Origin: Blastococcus sp. PRF04-17
Lineage (GTDB): Bacteria > Actinomycetota > Actinomycetes > Mycobacteriales > Geodermatophilaceae
NCBI RefSeq assembly: GCF_023016265.1
Contig: NZ_CP095412.1
Location: 806,001 to 870,000, forward strand
Direction: 5' to 3'
Length of the DNA: 64,000 nucleotides
The translations under genes and the position numbers were made by a program. Of the stretch, positions 25,743 through 33,977 are shown piece by piece. Positions within the stretch are counted from its first letter, which is position 1. Every line of letters starts with the position of its first letter. The notes under the pieces were generated by a model, which was not told the DNA's origin, did no database searches, and saw only the letters and a program-made list of their open reading frames with translations.

Positions 25743-26228
25743 TCAGTCGTCGTCGGCGCAGATCTTGACCTCCTTGCGGCCGTCGTCGAGCTCCACCTCG
25801 AGGTCGAGCGCGTCGCTGCCGTTCCTGCGGAAGTCGATCTCGATCTCGTCGTCGTCCTGGTCGTCGACCCGGCTGGTCCAACCGTCGGCGGCCGAGACCT
25901 CGCCCAGCACCAGGCGATCCCCCTCGCGGGTGACGACCGCGGTGCCGGCCTCGTAAACGGTGTACGCGCCGTCGGCCGCCTCCGGGATGACGACGCACTC
26001 GTCGCGGGCCGGCCGTGGCGGGTAGCCGGCCGGGACCGGCCCGTCCGCGCCGGTCTCCTGGGCGGTCGCCGAGCCGGTTTCGGCGGGCGACGACGCGGGC
26101 GCCTCCGACGTGGTGCCGGTGCTGCCCGCTGTGCCGCCGTCGTCCTGCTCGCCCCCGTTCCCGCAAGCGGTCAGGAGGAGCAACGAGCCGGCGGCGAGCA
26201 GGGATCGAGGGACGACCGAGTGCGCCAT
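25743..26228 (-). CDS. Hypothetical acidic lipoprotein
   Basis: 161 aa. ATG chosen because AGGAAGG lies 6 bp upstream and the product then starts with a lipoprotein signal: MAHSVVPRSLLAAGSLLLLTACGNG, Cys near residue 21. Next come about 40 residues of low-complexity G/T/S/E linker and a compact C-terminal domain starting DECVVIPEAADGAYTVYEAGTA and ending in DDGRKEVKICADDD; two Cys in that domain could form a disulphide. No family recognised. Convergent with the LacI gene (18 bp). Confidence 0.7.
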   Translation of the reverse strand: MAHSVVPRSLLAAGSLLLLTACGNGGEQDDGGTAGSTGTTSEAPASSPAETGSATAQETGADGPVPAGYPPRPARDECVVIPEAADGAYTVYEAGTAVVTREGDRLVLGEVSAADGWTSRVDDQDDDEIEIDFRRNGSDALDLEVELDDGRKEVKICADDD

Positions 26229-26406
26229 GAGGTGCCTTCCTGTCCGGGCCGACGGTCGGCGGCATCCTCCGATCGTCACCCGGCGCGCCCCACACCGCGC
26301 GGCGGACCGGGGGGCGGCTCCGGACGCGGCTCCGGGTGCCGCCTGCCCGTCACGACGTCTCCCGACGTGCCGGTTTCAGGCCGTCCGAAGGGGTACGGGT
26401 GCGTCC

Positions 26407-26484
26407 ATGAGTGCCACAGCCATGGCGAGGGACGCCACCGCGGTGCTCACCCGCCCAGGTCGGCCGTTACCGGGTCCGCCATGA
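26407..26484 (+). CDS. Possible 25-residue leader peptide overlapping mrpA
   Basis: A short frame (MSATAMARDATAVLTRPGRP, then LPGPP) starts with ATG 12 bp after GAAGGGG and stops at the TGA that overlaps the antiporter start codon (ATGA). The antiporter ATG itself has no ribosome site, so translation could be coupled through this leader. No codon-bias test is possible over so short a frame. Confidence 0.3.
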   Translation: MSATAMARDATAVLTRPGRPLPGPP

Positions 26485-29291
26485 TCCTGGGCGTCGCGCT
26501 CCTCGCGATGCTGGGCCTCGCCGCGGCGGCGCCACTCGCGCACCGTCGGCTGGGACGCAACACCGGCTACCTGCTCGCCGCCGGATTCGTGGTCGTCGGC
26601 GGGCTGCTGGCCACCCGGGCACCGGCCGTGCTCGACGGCGGCACGGTGGACGTGTCCTGGGCCTGGATGCCGTCCCTGCAGGTGTCGTTCACCCTGCGGC
26701 TCGACGGGCTGAGCGGGTTGTTCTGCGCGATCGTGCTCGGCGTCGGCGTCCTGATCATGGCCTACTCGCCCCGCTACATGAGCGAGAGCGGCCGCAACGG
26801 CGCCGTCTACGGGCTGCTCACCCTGTTCGCCGGCGCGATGCTCGGCCTGGTCCTGGCCGCCGACGTGGTTCTGCTCTACGTGTTCTGGGAGCTCACCACG
26901 GTCTGCTCCTTCTTCCTCCTCGGCACAGCCGGGCAGGTGGCCCTGAAGCCGGGCCGCAGGGCGCTGCTGATCACCGCCGCCGGCGGGCTGGCCCTGCTCC
27001 TCGCGGTCGTCATGCTGTCGGTCGTCGTGGGGACCACCGACCTGACCACGATCCTCGCCGAGCGCGACGCCGTGCTCGCCTCACCCCTCGCCTGGCCGAT
27101 CGGCGCGCTGATCGCCACCGCTGCCTTCTCCAAGTCCGCGCAGTTGCCGCTGCACTTCTGGCTGCCCGGTGCCATGGTCGCGATGACGCCGGTGAGCGCG
27201 TACCTGCACGCGGCGACCATGGTGAAGGCCGGCATCTACCTGCTGATGCGGATGACCCCGCTGTTCGCCGAGCGGCCGGCCTGGTCGGCGCTGCTGCTCA
27301 CCGTCGGGCTGAGCACCGCGGTGGCCGGTGCGTTCATGGCCCTGCGGGAGCACGACCTGAAGGCGATCCTCGCCCAGTCGACGGTGAGCCAGCTGGGCCT
27401 GCTGATCGCCGTGATCGGCGTCGGCACCCCGGTGGCCCTGGCCGCGGCCATGCTGCACACCTTCGCCCACGCCCTGTTCAAGGCGACGCTGTTCATGCTC
27501 GTCGGGATCATCGACAAGGAGACCGGCAGCCGCGACATCCGGGAGCTGTCCGGGCTCCGCCGGGTCATGCCGGTCACGGCCACGGTCACCGCCCTCGCCG
27601 CCCTGTCCATGGCCGGCGTGCCGCCCATGCTGGGCTTCGTCAGCAAGGAGTACCTGTTCCAGGGGTTGCTGGAGGCAGACTTCGCGCCCTGGGCCGGCCC
27701 GGTCGCGGGCGCCGTGGGCGTCACGGCGTCGACGCTGACCTTCGCCTACGGCCTGCGGATCGTCTACGGCGCCTTCGGCGGACCGACCCGGCAGCCGGAC
27801 CTCTACGAGCCGTCGGCTGCCTTCCTCGCGCCGGCCGTGGTGGCGGCCGCCGCCGGCCTGGCGCTGGGTCCCGGCATCGACCTGCTCAACCCGGCGGTGA
27901 CCCGGGCCGCGGCCGACGTGGTCTACGCCGGAGCGGTGCCCGAGTTCTCCTTCTGGCACGGCCTGAGCCCCGAGGTGGTCATGTCGGCGATCACCATCGC
28001 CGTCGGCACGCTCCTGTTCCTGCGGCGGGCCCCGGTCGACCGGGCACTGCAGCGCCTCCGGCTGCCGGACAGCGCGGCGATCTTCGAGCGGGCGCACGAT
28101 GCGACGCTCGCCCTCGGCTCCGCCGTCGGGCGCCCCGATCGGAGCGGCATCCTGGCCGCTCACCTGTCCCGTCCCGTGGTCGCACTCGTCGCGCTCGGCC
28201 TGGCGGGGGTCGCCGTCGTCGGGGACCTCCCGGCCCGGTCCCCCACGGACCGCCCGCTGGACTGGCCGGTCCTCGGTCTGCTCGCGCTGACCGTCGCGGC
28301 CACCGTGCGCACCCGCTCCGCGCTCGCCGCGCTGGGCCTGGTCGGCACCCTCGGCCTGGTGGTGGCGGCGTGGTTCCTGCTGGCCGGCGCGGTCGACGTC
28401 GCCCTCACCCTGCTGCTGGTGGAGGTGCTGACCGCGGTGGTCGCCGTCCTCGTGCTGCGCCGCCTGCCGCTCCACCTCCGTGGCGCCAGCCGGCCTCGGG
28501 CCGCCCTCGCGGCAGGGCTGGGCCTCGCGGCGGGTGTGGCCGCCGCGGCCGCCACCATGGCGCTCACCGGGCGGCGCGACCGGTCCGGCGCCGGTGCCTA
28601 CTTCCTGGAGTCCGCCGAGCCGGAGACGGGCGGCACCAACGTGGTGAACACGATCCTGGTCGACTTCCGCGGCATGGACACCTTCGGTGAGGCCATCGTC
28701 CTCGGTGCTGCGGCCGTCGGGCTGCTGGTCCTGCTGCGACGGGCGGACACCCCACGGACGGATGCGCCGCCGAGGGGCGTGACGCGGCGGCGTGAGCAGA
28801 CCGATGACGGGCTCGTCCTCCAGGTGAGCAGCCGGGTGCTGATCCCCGGCATGGCCATGCTGTCGGCCTACCTCCTGTGGCGAGGGCACGACGAGCCCGG
28901 GGGCGGGTTCATCGCCGCACTCGTCGGTGGCACAGCCGTGGGACTGCACCAGGTCGCCCACGGGTTCCCCGGGCTACCGCGTCTGCTGCGCCCCGAGCTG
29001 CTGGTCGGTGTCGGACTGGTGGTGGCGCTCGGCACCGGCCTGGCCGCCCCTGCTCTGGGAGAGCCGTTCCTCACCCCGTTCGACATCCCGGTGCTGGGGG
29101 CGCTGGGCATCGGCTCGGCTCTGGTGTTCGACCTGGGGATCTACCTGCTGGTGCTGGGACTGCTGGCCGCGGCCTTCGACCGTCTGGCCACCGGCGGGCC
29201 CGGCCCGGACCCGGGGACGGAAGCGACGCACGCCCGGCCGCCGGCCGCCCGCGCGGTTGGTGGGGCGCCCGTCTCGAGGGAGGCGCCGTGA
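26481..29291 (+). CDS. mnhA: Na+/H+ antiporter subunit A fused to MnhB
   Basis: 936 aa. The first about 780 residues are the MrpA/NuoL-like proton channel subunit: LRLDGLSGLFCAIVLGVGVLIMAYSPRYM, LLYVFWELTTVCSFFLLG, KSAQLPLHFWLPGAMVAMTPVSAYLHAATMVKAG, HTFAHALFKATLFM, and the A-specific end ETGGTNVVNTILVDFRGMDTFGEAIVLGAAAVGL. From about 795 the MnhB domain follows (SSRVLIPGMAMLSAYLLWRGHDEPGGGFIAALVGGTAVGLHQVAHG). A-B fusions occur in actinobacteria. With the next five subunits it forms a large membrane complex exchanging Na+ for H+ in salt or alkaline stress. Confidence 0.9.
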   Translation: MILGVALLAMLGLAAAAPLAHRRLGRNTGYLLAAGFVVVGGLLATRAPAVLDGGTVDVSWAWMPSLQVSFTLRLDGLSGLFCAIVLGVGVLIMAYSPRYMSESGRNGAVYGLLTLFAGAMLGLVLAADVVLLYVFWELTTVCSFFLLGTAGQVALKPGRRALLITAAGGLALLLAVVMLSVVVGTTDLTTILAERDAVLASPLAWPIGALIATAAFSKSAQLPLHFWLPGAMVAMTPVSAYLHAATMVKAGIYLLMRMTPLFAERPAWSALLLTVGLSTAVAGAFMALREHDLKAILAQSTVSQLGLLIAVIGVGTPVALAAAMLHTFAHALFKATLFMLVGIIDKETGSRDIRELSGLRRVMPVTATVTALAALSMAGVPPMLGFVSKEYLFQGLLEADFAPWAGPVAGAVGVTASTLTFAYGLRIVYGAFGGPTRQPDLYEPSAAFLAPAVVAAAAGLALGPGIDLLNPAVTRAAADVVYAGAVPEFSFWHGLSPEVVMSAITIAVGTLLFLRRAPVDRALQRLRLPDSAAIFERAHDATLALGSAVGRPDRSGILAAHLSRPVVALVALGLAGVAVVGDLPARSPTDRPLDWPVLGLLALTVAATVRTRSALAALGLVGTLGLVVAAWFLLAGAVDVALTLLLVEVLTAVVAVLVLRRLPLHLRGASRPRAALAAGLGLAAGVAAAAATMALTGRRDRSGAGAYFLESAEPETGGTNVVNTILVDFRGMDTFGEAIVLGAAAVGLLVLLRRADTPRTDAPPRGVTRRREQTDDGLVLQVSSRVLIPGMAMLSAYLLWRGHDEPGGGFIAALVGGTAVGLHQVAHGFPGLPRLLRPELLVGVGLVVALGTGLAAPALGEPFLTPFDIPVLGALGIGSALVFDLGIYLLVLGLLAAAFDRLATGGPGPDPGTEATHARPPAARAVGGAPVSREAP

Positions 29292-29665
29292 CCGCCGCGA
29301 TCGCCGTCGGTCTCCTCGTGGCCGGTGGGGTCTACCTGGTGCTGCAGCGCAGCCTGATCCGCGTGATCCTCGGTTTCGTCCTGCTCGGGCACGCGGTGAA
29401 CGTCCTGGTACTGGCCGCCGGCGGGATGGACCGGCGCGGTCTGCCCCTGATCGGGCAGAGCGACCCCGAGCAGGCGGCTGACCCCCTGCCGCAGGCGTTC
29501 GTCCTCACCGCCATCGTGATCACCTTCGGCATCACCGTCTACCTGCTCGCGCTCGCCCGCGCGGGCGGCGGTGACACCGACCGGGACACCGACCGGGACA
29601 CCGACCGGGACACCGACCGGGACACCGACCGGGACACCGACCGGGACACCGAGGGAGGCCGGTGA
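29288..29665 (+). CDS. mnhC: Na+/H+ antiporter subunit C with repetitive acidic/basic tail
   Basis: 125 aa from a GTG overlapping the previous stop (GTGA). NuoK-like, three helices: AAIAVGLLVAGGVYLVLQRSLIRVILGFVLLGHAVNVLVLAAGG and FVLTAIVITFGITVYLLALARAG. The last about 27 residues are six DTDR repeats from a DNA minisatellite, not part of the normal family fold; they would lie in the cytosol as a highly charged tail. Confidence 0.9.
   Translation: MTAAIAVGLLVAGGVYLVLQRSLIRVILGFVLLGHAVNVLVLAAGGMDRRGLPLIGQSDPEQAADPLPQAFVLTAIVITFGITVYLLALARAGGGDTDRDTDRDTDRDTDRDTDRDTDRDTEGGR
29573..29652 (+). repeat. 12-bp minisatellite (GACACCGACCGG) inside mnhC
   Basis: Six perfect head-to-tail copies of GACACCGACCGG (29573-29644) plus eight bases of a seventh. 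The unit is a multiple of three, so copy number can change without shifting frame; it encodes DTDR. Identical copies point to recent slippage. Confidence 0.95.
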
Positions 29666-31191
29666 GCGGCATGTTGCTGACCCTCCCCGTGGTCGCCCCG
29701 TTGCTGGCGGCCGGTCTGCTGATCCTGCTGGGGCGCAGGAGCGCCGCAGACTCCCCCGCGCTGGTCCGATGGGTGGGCTGGGCCGTGAGCGCCGGGGTCC
29801 TCGTCGTGGCGTGCGTGCTGCTCGCCACCACGCTCGACGGGGCCCGCCCCGTCGTGCGGCTCGGTGGCTGGCCGGCGGGGATCGCCATCACGCTGGTCGC
29901 CGACGTGTTCAGCGCGCTGATGCTGGTGGTCACGGCACTGCTGGTCCTCGCGAGCCTGGCGTTCGCCGCAGCCACCGACGAGGACGAGCGACCGTTCTTC
30001 GTCCCCCTGGCGCTCATTCTGTCCTCCGGCGTCTTCGGCGCCCTGCTCACCGCCGACCTGTTCAACCTCTTCGTGTTCGTCGAGGTCATGCTGCTGCCGA
30101 GCTACGTGCTCCTCAGCGCCGCCGGCGGTCGCCGGCCGCTGGTCGCCGGACGGCTGTACGTCACGGTCAACCTGCTGGCCTCCACCGTCTTCCTGGCCGG
30201 GGTGGGGCTGCTGTACGGGACCGCAGGGACGGTCAACCTCGGCGAGCTCGCCGAGGTGGCGGCGTCGTCCACCCCTGCGGCACTGGCCGCCGCAGTGATC
30301 ATGCTGGCCATGGCGGTCAAGGCCGCGGTCGTGCCCGTCCACAGCTGGTTGCCCTCGACGTACTCGGCCTCCGGGCCGGCGGTGACGGTGCTCTTCTCCG
30401 GCCTGCTCACCAAGGTCGGCGTCTACGCACTGATCCGCATCTACGCCGTCGTCTTCGACGGCGACCGGCAGTACCTGTGGCTGATCATGGCCGCCGCCCT
30501 GCTCACCATGGTCGTGGGCGTGCTCGGCGCCGTCGGTGAGAAGGCGATGCGCCCGGTGCTGACCTTCCACATGGTCAGTCAGATCGGCTACATGCTCCTC
30601 GGCCTGGCGCTCTTCTCCTCGGCCGGGCTGGCCGCGGCGGTCTTCTTCCTCGTCCAGTACGTCCTGGTCAAGGCGGCGCTGCTGATGGTGGCCGGCGCGG
30701 TGGAGGTGCGCTACGGGACCGGAGAGCTGGCCCGCCTCGGTGGGCTGATGCAGCGGGAACCGGCGCTGGCGGTGGCCTTCGCCGTCTCGGCGCTGGCGCT
30801 GGTGGGCATCCCGCCGCTGTCGGGGTTCGTCGCCAAGCTCGGCATCGCGACGGCGGCTGTCGCCGAGGACCAGTACCTGGCCGCCGCCGTCGTCGTCGGC
30901 GTGAGCCTGCTGACCCTGACGTCGATGCTCAAGGTCTGGAACGGGGTGTTCTGGCAGGCCGCCCCGGCCGACGCGGACCCGGCCGGCGGTGCCGAGGACG
31001 ACGCAGCGGACCGCTCGGCCGTCGGGGTGCGGACACGGTCGCGAGCCGCGCTCACCGCTCCGCCGTTGCTGCTCGCCGGACTCGCGGTGGTCCTGGGCCT
31101 CTGGGCCGAACCGCTGCTGGCAGCGGCCGACGCGGCGGCCGCGGGGCTCGTGGACGTCGGCGCGTACGTGAGGGCGGTGATGGGCCGGTGA
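29662..31191 (+). CDS. mnhD: Na+/H+ antiporter subunit D
   Basis: 509 aa, about 14 helices, NuoN/NuoM-like. Seen: LFNLFVFVEVMLLPSYVLLSAAGG, AVVPVHSWLPSTYSASGPAVTVLFSGLLTKVGVYALIRI, HMVSQIGYMLLGLALF and ALVGIPPLSGFVAKLGI. Provides the second proton path of the Mrp complex. GTG start overlaps the mnhC stop. Confidence 0.92.
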   Translation: MSGMLLTLPVVAPLLAAGLLILLGRRSAADSPALVRWVGWAVSAGVLVVACVLLATTLDGARPVVRLGGWPAGIAITLVADVFSALMLVVTALLVLASLAFAAATDEDERPFFVPLALILSSGVFGALLTADLFNLFVFVEVMLLPSYVLLSAAGGRRPLVAGRLYVTVNLLASTVFLAGVGLLYGTAGTVNLGELAEVAASSTPAALAAAVIMLAMAVKAAVVPVHSWLPSTYSASGPAVTVLFSGLLTKVGVYALIRIYAVVFDGDRQYLWLIMAAALLTMVVGVLGAVGEKAMRPVLTFHMVSQIGYMLLGLALFSSAGLAAAVFFLVQYVLVKAALLMVAGAVEVRYGTGELARLGGLMQREPALAVAFAVSALALVGIPPLSGFVAKLGIATAAVAEDQYLAAAVVVGVSLLTLTSMLKVWNGVFWQAAPADADPAGGAEDDAADRSAVGVRTRSRAALTAPPLLLAGLAVVLGLWAEPLLAAADAAAAGLVDVGAYVRAVMGR

Positions 31192-31607
31192 CCGCGACTC
31201 CTCCGCCCCCGGCGCAGCGGGTGCTGGTCCGCGCCCGGCGGGTGCTCGCCTTCGCCGGGACCTATGCGGTCCACTTCCTTCGCGCGAACTACACGGTCGC
31301 GAAGGAGATCGTGACGCCGGGTGACGGACTGGCGCCGGCGATCGTCACGGTGCCGCTGCGCAGCCGCACCCGGGCGGAGACCGCCGCCTTCATGAGCCTG
31401 ATCAGCCTCAGCCCCGGGACCATGGTGCTGGCCGTGAGCGACGACCGCACGCACTTGGTCGTCCACGGCATGCACGCGACGGATCCGGATGCCTTGCGCG
31501 CCGAACTGGGCGAGCTCGAGGAGCAGCTGCTGAGGGCCTGGCGCCCCGTGGTGCCTCGCCCCGTTGTGCCCCGCCACGAGGACAACCCGACACGGAGACC
31601 GACGTGA
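31188..31607 (+). CDS. mnhE: Na+/H+ antiporter subunit E
   Basis: 139 aa. Seen: YAVHFLRANYTVAKEIVTPGDGLAPAIVTVPL, SRTRAETAAFMSLISLSPGTMVLAVSDDRTHLVVHGMHATDPDALRAELGELE, the conserved MnhE body. N-terminal helices precede a cytosolic domain. GTG overlaps the mnhD stop. Confidence 0.9.
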   Translation: MTATPPPPAQRVLVRARRVLAFAGTYAVHFLRANYTVAKEIVTPGDGLAPAIVTVPLRSRTRAETAAFMSLISLSPGTMVLAVSDDRTHLVVHGMHATDPDALRAELGELEEQLLRAWRPVVPRPVVPRHEDNPTRRPT

Positions 31608-31864
31608 TCCTGCTCGACGCCGCACTGGTCGTGCTGGCCCTGTCCCTGGTCGTAGCCACGTGGCGGCTGGCGTTCGGCCCCACCGACGCCGACCGGGCCC
31701 TCGGCGTGGACTTCGGCTTCGCCGTCGTCATCGCCGGCGTGGCCCTGCTCGCCGTCCGGCTCGACGCACCGGCCGCACTCGACCTGGTCCTCGTCGCCAC
31801 GCTCGTCGGGTTCCTCTCCACCGTGGCCTTCGCCCGGCTGGTGGCCTCGAGGTCGTCGTCGTGA
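31604..31864 (+). CDS. mnhF: Na+/H+ antiporter subunit F
   Basis: 86 aa, three helices. Seen: LVVATWRLAFGPTDADRALGVDFGFAVVIAGVALLA and DLVLVATLVGFLSTVAFARLV, the family hallmark. GTG start overlaps the mnhE stop and its own stop overlaps mnhG. Confidence 0.9.
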   Translation: MILLDAALVVLALSLVVATWRLAFGPTDADRALGVDFGFAVVIAGVALLAVRLDAPAALDLVLVATLVGFLSTVAFARLVASRSSS

Positions 31865-32217
31865 CCGCCCAGGAGATCATCGGCGACGTCTTCGTGGCCG
31901 CCGGTGTCCTGCTCATCGCCATCGCCGCGATCGGCCTGCTGCGGCTGCCCGACGTGTACAACCGCGCCAACGCGGTGGCCAAGGCGGCGAGCCTGGGACT
32001 GGTGTCGGTGCTGCTCGGGGTGGTCGTCCTGGCCCCGAGCGCCTCCGCCGTGGCAACGCTGCTGGTCGCGATCGTCCTGCAGCTGTTCACCGTGCCCATC
32101 GCCGGCTACAAGATCGGGGAGGCCGCCTACCTGTCGGGAGCTCCGCTCGTGCCGGGCACGCACGTGGACCCGATGGACGCCGGGCTCGACGGGAACCGGC
32201 CGACCGGCAGGGCCTGA
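31861..32217 (+). CDS. mnhG: Na+/H+ antiporter subunit G
   Basis: 118 aa from a GTG overlapping mnhF. Seen: VFVAAGVLLIAIAAIGLLRLPDVYNRANAVAKAASLGLVSVLLGVVVL, the typical MnhG motif (R-P-D-x-Y-x-R), followed by two more helices. Last gene of the complete Mrp operon. Confidence 0.9.
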   Translation: MTAQEIIGDVFVAAGVLLIAIAAIGLLRLPDVYNRANAVAKAASLGLVSVLLGVVVLAPSASAVATLLVAIVLQLFTVPIAGYKIGEAAYLSGAPLVPGTHVDPMDAGLDGNRPTGRA

Positions 32218-32242
32218 CGGCCGGTCGTGCGGCGCGGCCCCG

Positions 32243-33946
32243 TCAGCCGTCGAGGACGGCGGCGACCCGATCGGTGTCCGCGTCGGACCAGCCCGGTGGC
32301 GGGAGGATCGCGGCCCAGTGCCGCACGAAGTCGCCGTAACGGTGCCCGTGGCCCACCGGCGTCGAATTGCCGACGGCCAGGTCCGCGGTGACCTGCGCGA
32401 AGGTGACGACGGGGTACCAGCTCATCGAGGGGCTGACGTCCGCACCACGCGGTTCCTCCAGCCAGTCGGGACGGCGGAACAGCAGGTCCGGCGACCACCA
32501 GCAGATCGGATCGGAAGCGTGCTGCAGGAACAACACGCGGGGGGCCTGCCAGGGTCTGCCGTCCGGCCGATGGACGTCGGAGCGGTCGGACGCGAACCGT
32601 ACCGTCAGCCCGGAGTCATACGTCGGCAGAACCTGGGGAGTGCCGCGATCACGCCGCTCCACCAGCTCCCGCCAGAGCGTGTTGGACTGCGGCGGTCCCA
32701 CGAACAGCGCGCCGTCCGTCCGCGCCCGGATGTCACCGAGCCCGCTGAAGGCGGCCTGCGCCCCGGTCGATCCGAGGCTCTCCCCGTAGACCAGCAGACG
32801 CGGGCGTGTGTCCTCGGGCAGCCCGGCCCAGCGTTCGTGCACCTGGTCGAACAACTGCCGGCCGGCCTCGCGGGCCCGCTCCGGGTCGGTCAGGAAGGCC
32901 AGGGAGCTCGGCAGGTAGGAGTACTGCATCGACACGATGGCGGTGTCGCCGGCGTACAGGTGCTCGAGCGCCTCGGCGGCGTCCTGGTTCACCCAGCCCC
33001 GACCGGTCGGCGTCACCACGCACAGCACCGCCCGGCGGAACGCGCCGGTCCGCTCGAGCTCGCGGACGGCCACCGCCGCCAGTTCCTCGAGGTCCTCGCC
33101 GCTGTCCAGCCCCACGTAGACGCGGATCGGCGTGCGGACGGTGCGGCCGGCCGCGGTCTCCGCGAGGTCTGCGCGGCCCGGACCGGAGGACACGAACCGT
33201 CGGCCCTGCACCCCGAGCTCGTCCCACGGGGACAGCGAGCCGGGCCCACCGGAGCGCATACCGGTCACCGGCGGTTCCCGGCCGGGTGGCACCTCGTTGT
33301 TGACCGCGTCGAAGGAGCTGTCGATGGCTGCGAGCGTCCAGCGCAGGACGAACTGGTCGAGCGCCGCACCGATCACCACGGCCACCGCGAGCGCTCCGAG
33401 CGGGCTGGCCACCCGGGCGGGCAGCACCCGCCCCAGTGGTCCGGCGACCCGTCGGGCGGCCGCGCGCAGCAGTCTCCCCACACCGACGAGGAGGAGCGCG
33501 ACCGCGAGGGTCACCGCGACGATCAGCAGCGGCGAGGCCCCGCTCGGCGGCTCGAGGCCGACCAGCCCGTGCACCTCCCGCTGCCAGCCGAAGGAGGCGG
33601 TCAGCATCAGGGCGAAGGCCAGCGGTGCCAGGACCCATACCGCCCAGCGACCGGCCTTGTGCAGGTGCGGCCCCGGCCGCCACGTGGCGCGCCGGGCCAC
33701 GCGGGTCCCGAGCCGCCCCACGCCGTAGCCCACTGCCGCCACGATCCCGCACACCAGACCCTGAGCAGCGGGAGACCGTGGCAGCAGGGAAGGCGTCAGC
33801 GCCAGGCAGGCCAGCGCCGTCCCGACCGCCACCCCTGGGGCGGTGAGCGGCGTGGGCAGCGGGATGCGCAGGGGCCCGCGAGGCGATCGGGTCCGCCGCC
33901 GGTCGGCCGCGCCGTCCGGCTCGCCCACGCCCCGGCCTCCGCTCAT
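32243..33946 (-). CDS. Membrane-anchored alpha/beta hydrolase of the Abhydrolase_9 family
   Basis: 567 aa from the chosen ATG. The first about 220 residues carry four to five membrane helices (VAVGTALACLALTPSLLP, GLVCGIVAAVGYGVGRLG, LAPLAFALMLTASFGW, LLIVAVTLAVALLLVGVG), matching the N-terminal partner domain of this family. The rest is a hydrolase-like domain: VYVGLDSGEDLEELAAVAVRELERTG, nucleophile elbow VYGESLGSTGA, FVGPPQSNTLWRELV, LFLQHASDPICWWSPDLLFRRPDWLEEPRG and SWYPVVTFAQVTADLAV. Function in the family is unknown; a lipase- or esterase-like role at the membrane is inferred from the Ser elbow. 31 bp after the zwf stop on the same strand. Confidence 0.85.
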   Translation of the reverse strand: MSGGRGVGEPDGAADRRRTRSPRGPLRIPLPTPLTAPGVAVGTALACLALTPSLLPRSPAAQGLVCGIVAAVGYGVGRLGTRVARRATWRPGPHLHKAGRWAVWVLAPLAFALMLTASFGWQREVHGLVGLEPPSGASPLLIVAVTLAVALLLVGVGRLLRAAARRVAGPLGRVLPARVASPLGALAVAVVIGAALDQFVLRWTLAAIDSSFDAVNNEVPPGREPPVTGMRSGGPGSLSPWDELGVQGRRFVSSGPGRADLAETAAGRTVRTPIRVYVGLDSGEDLEELAAVAVRELERTGAFRRAVLCVVTPTGRGWVNQDAAEALEHLYAGDTAIVSMQYSYLPSSLAFLTDPERAREAGRQLFDQVHERWAGLPEDTRPRLLVYGESLGSTGAQAAFSGLGDIRARTDGALFVGPPQSNTLWRELVERRDRGTPQVLPTYDSGLTVRFASDRSDVHRPDGRPWQAPRVLFLQHASDPICWWSPDLLFRRPDWLEEPRGADVSPSMSWYPVVTFAQVTADLAVGNSTPVGHGHRYGDFVRHWAAILPPPGWSDADTDRVAAVLDG

Positions 33947-33977
33947 CGGGCCAGATGGTGCCGCATCCGCCGGGCGG

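Noticed and set aside
29573-29652. CRISPR array
   Set aside because: The repeats are contiguous 12-mers with no spacers and lie inside a coding frame.
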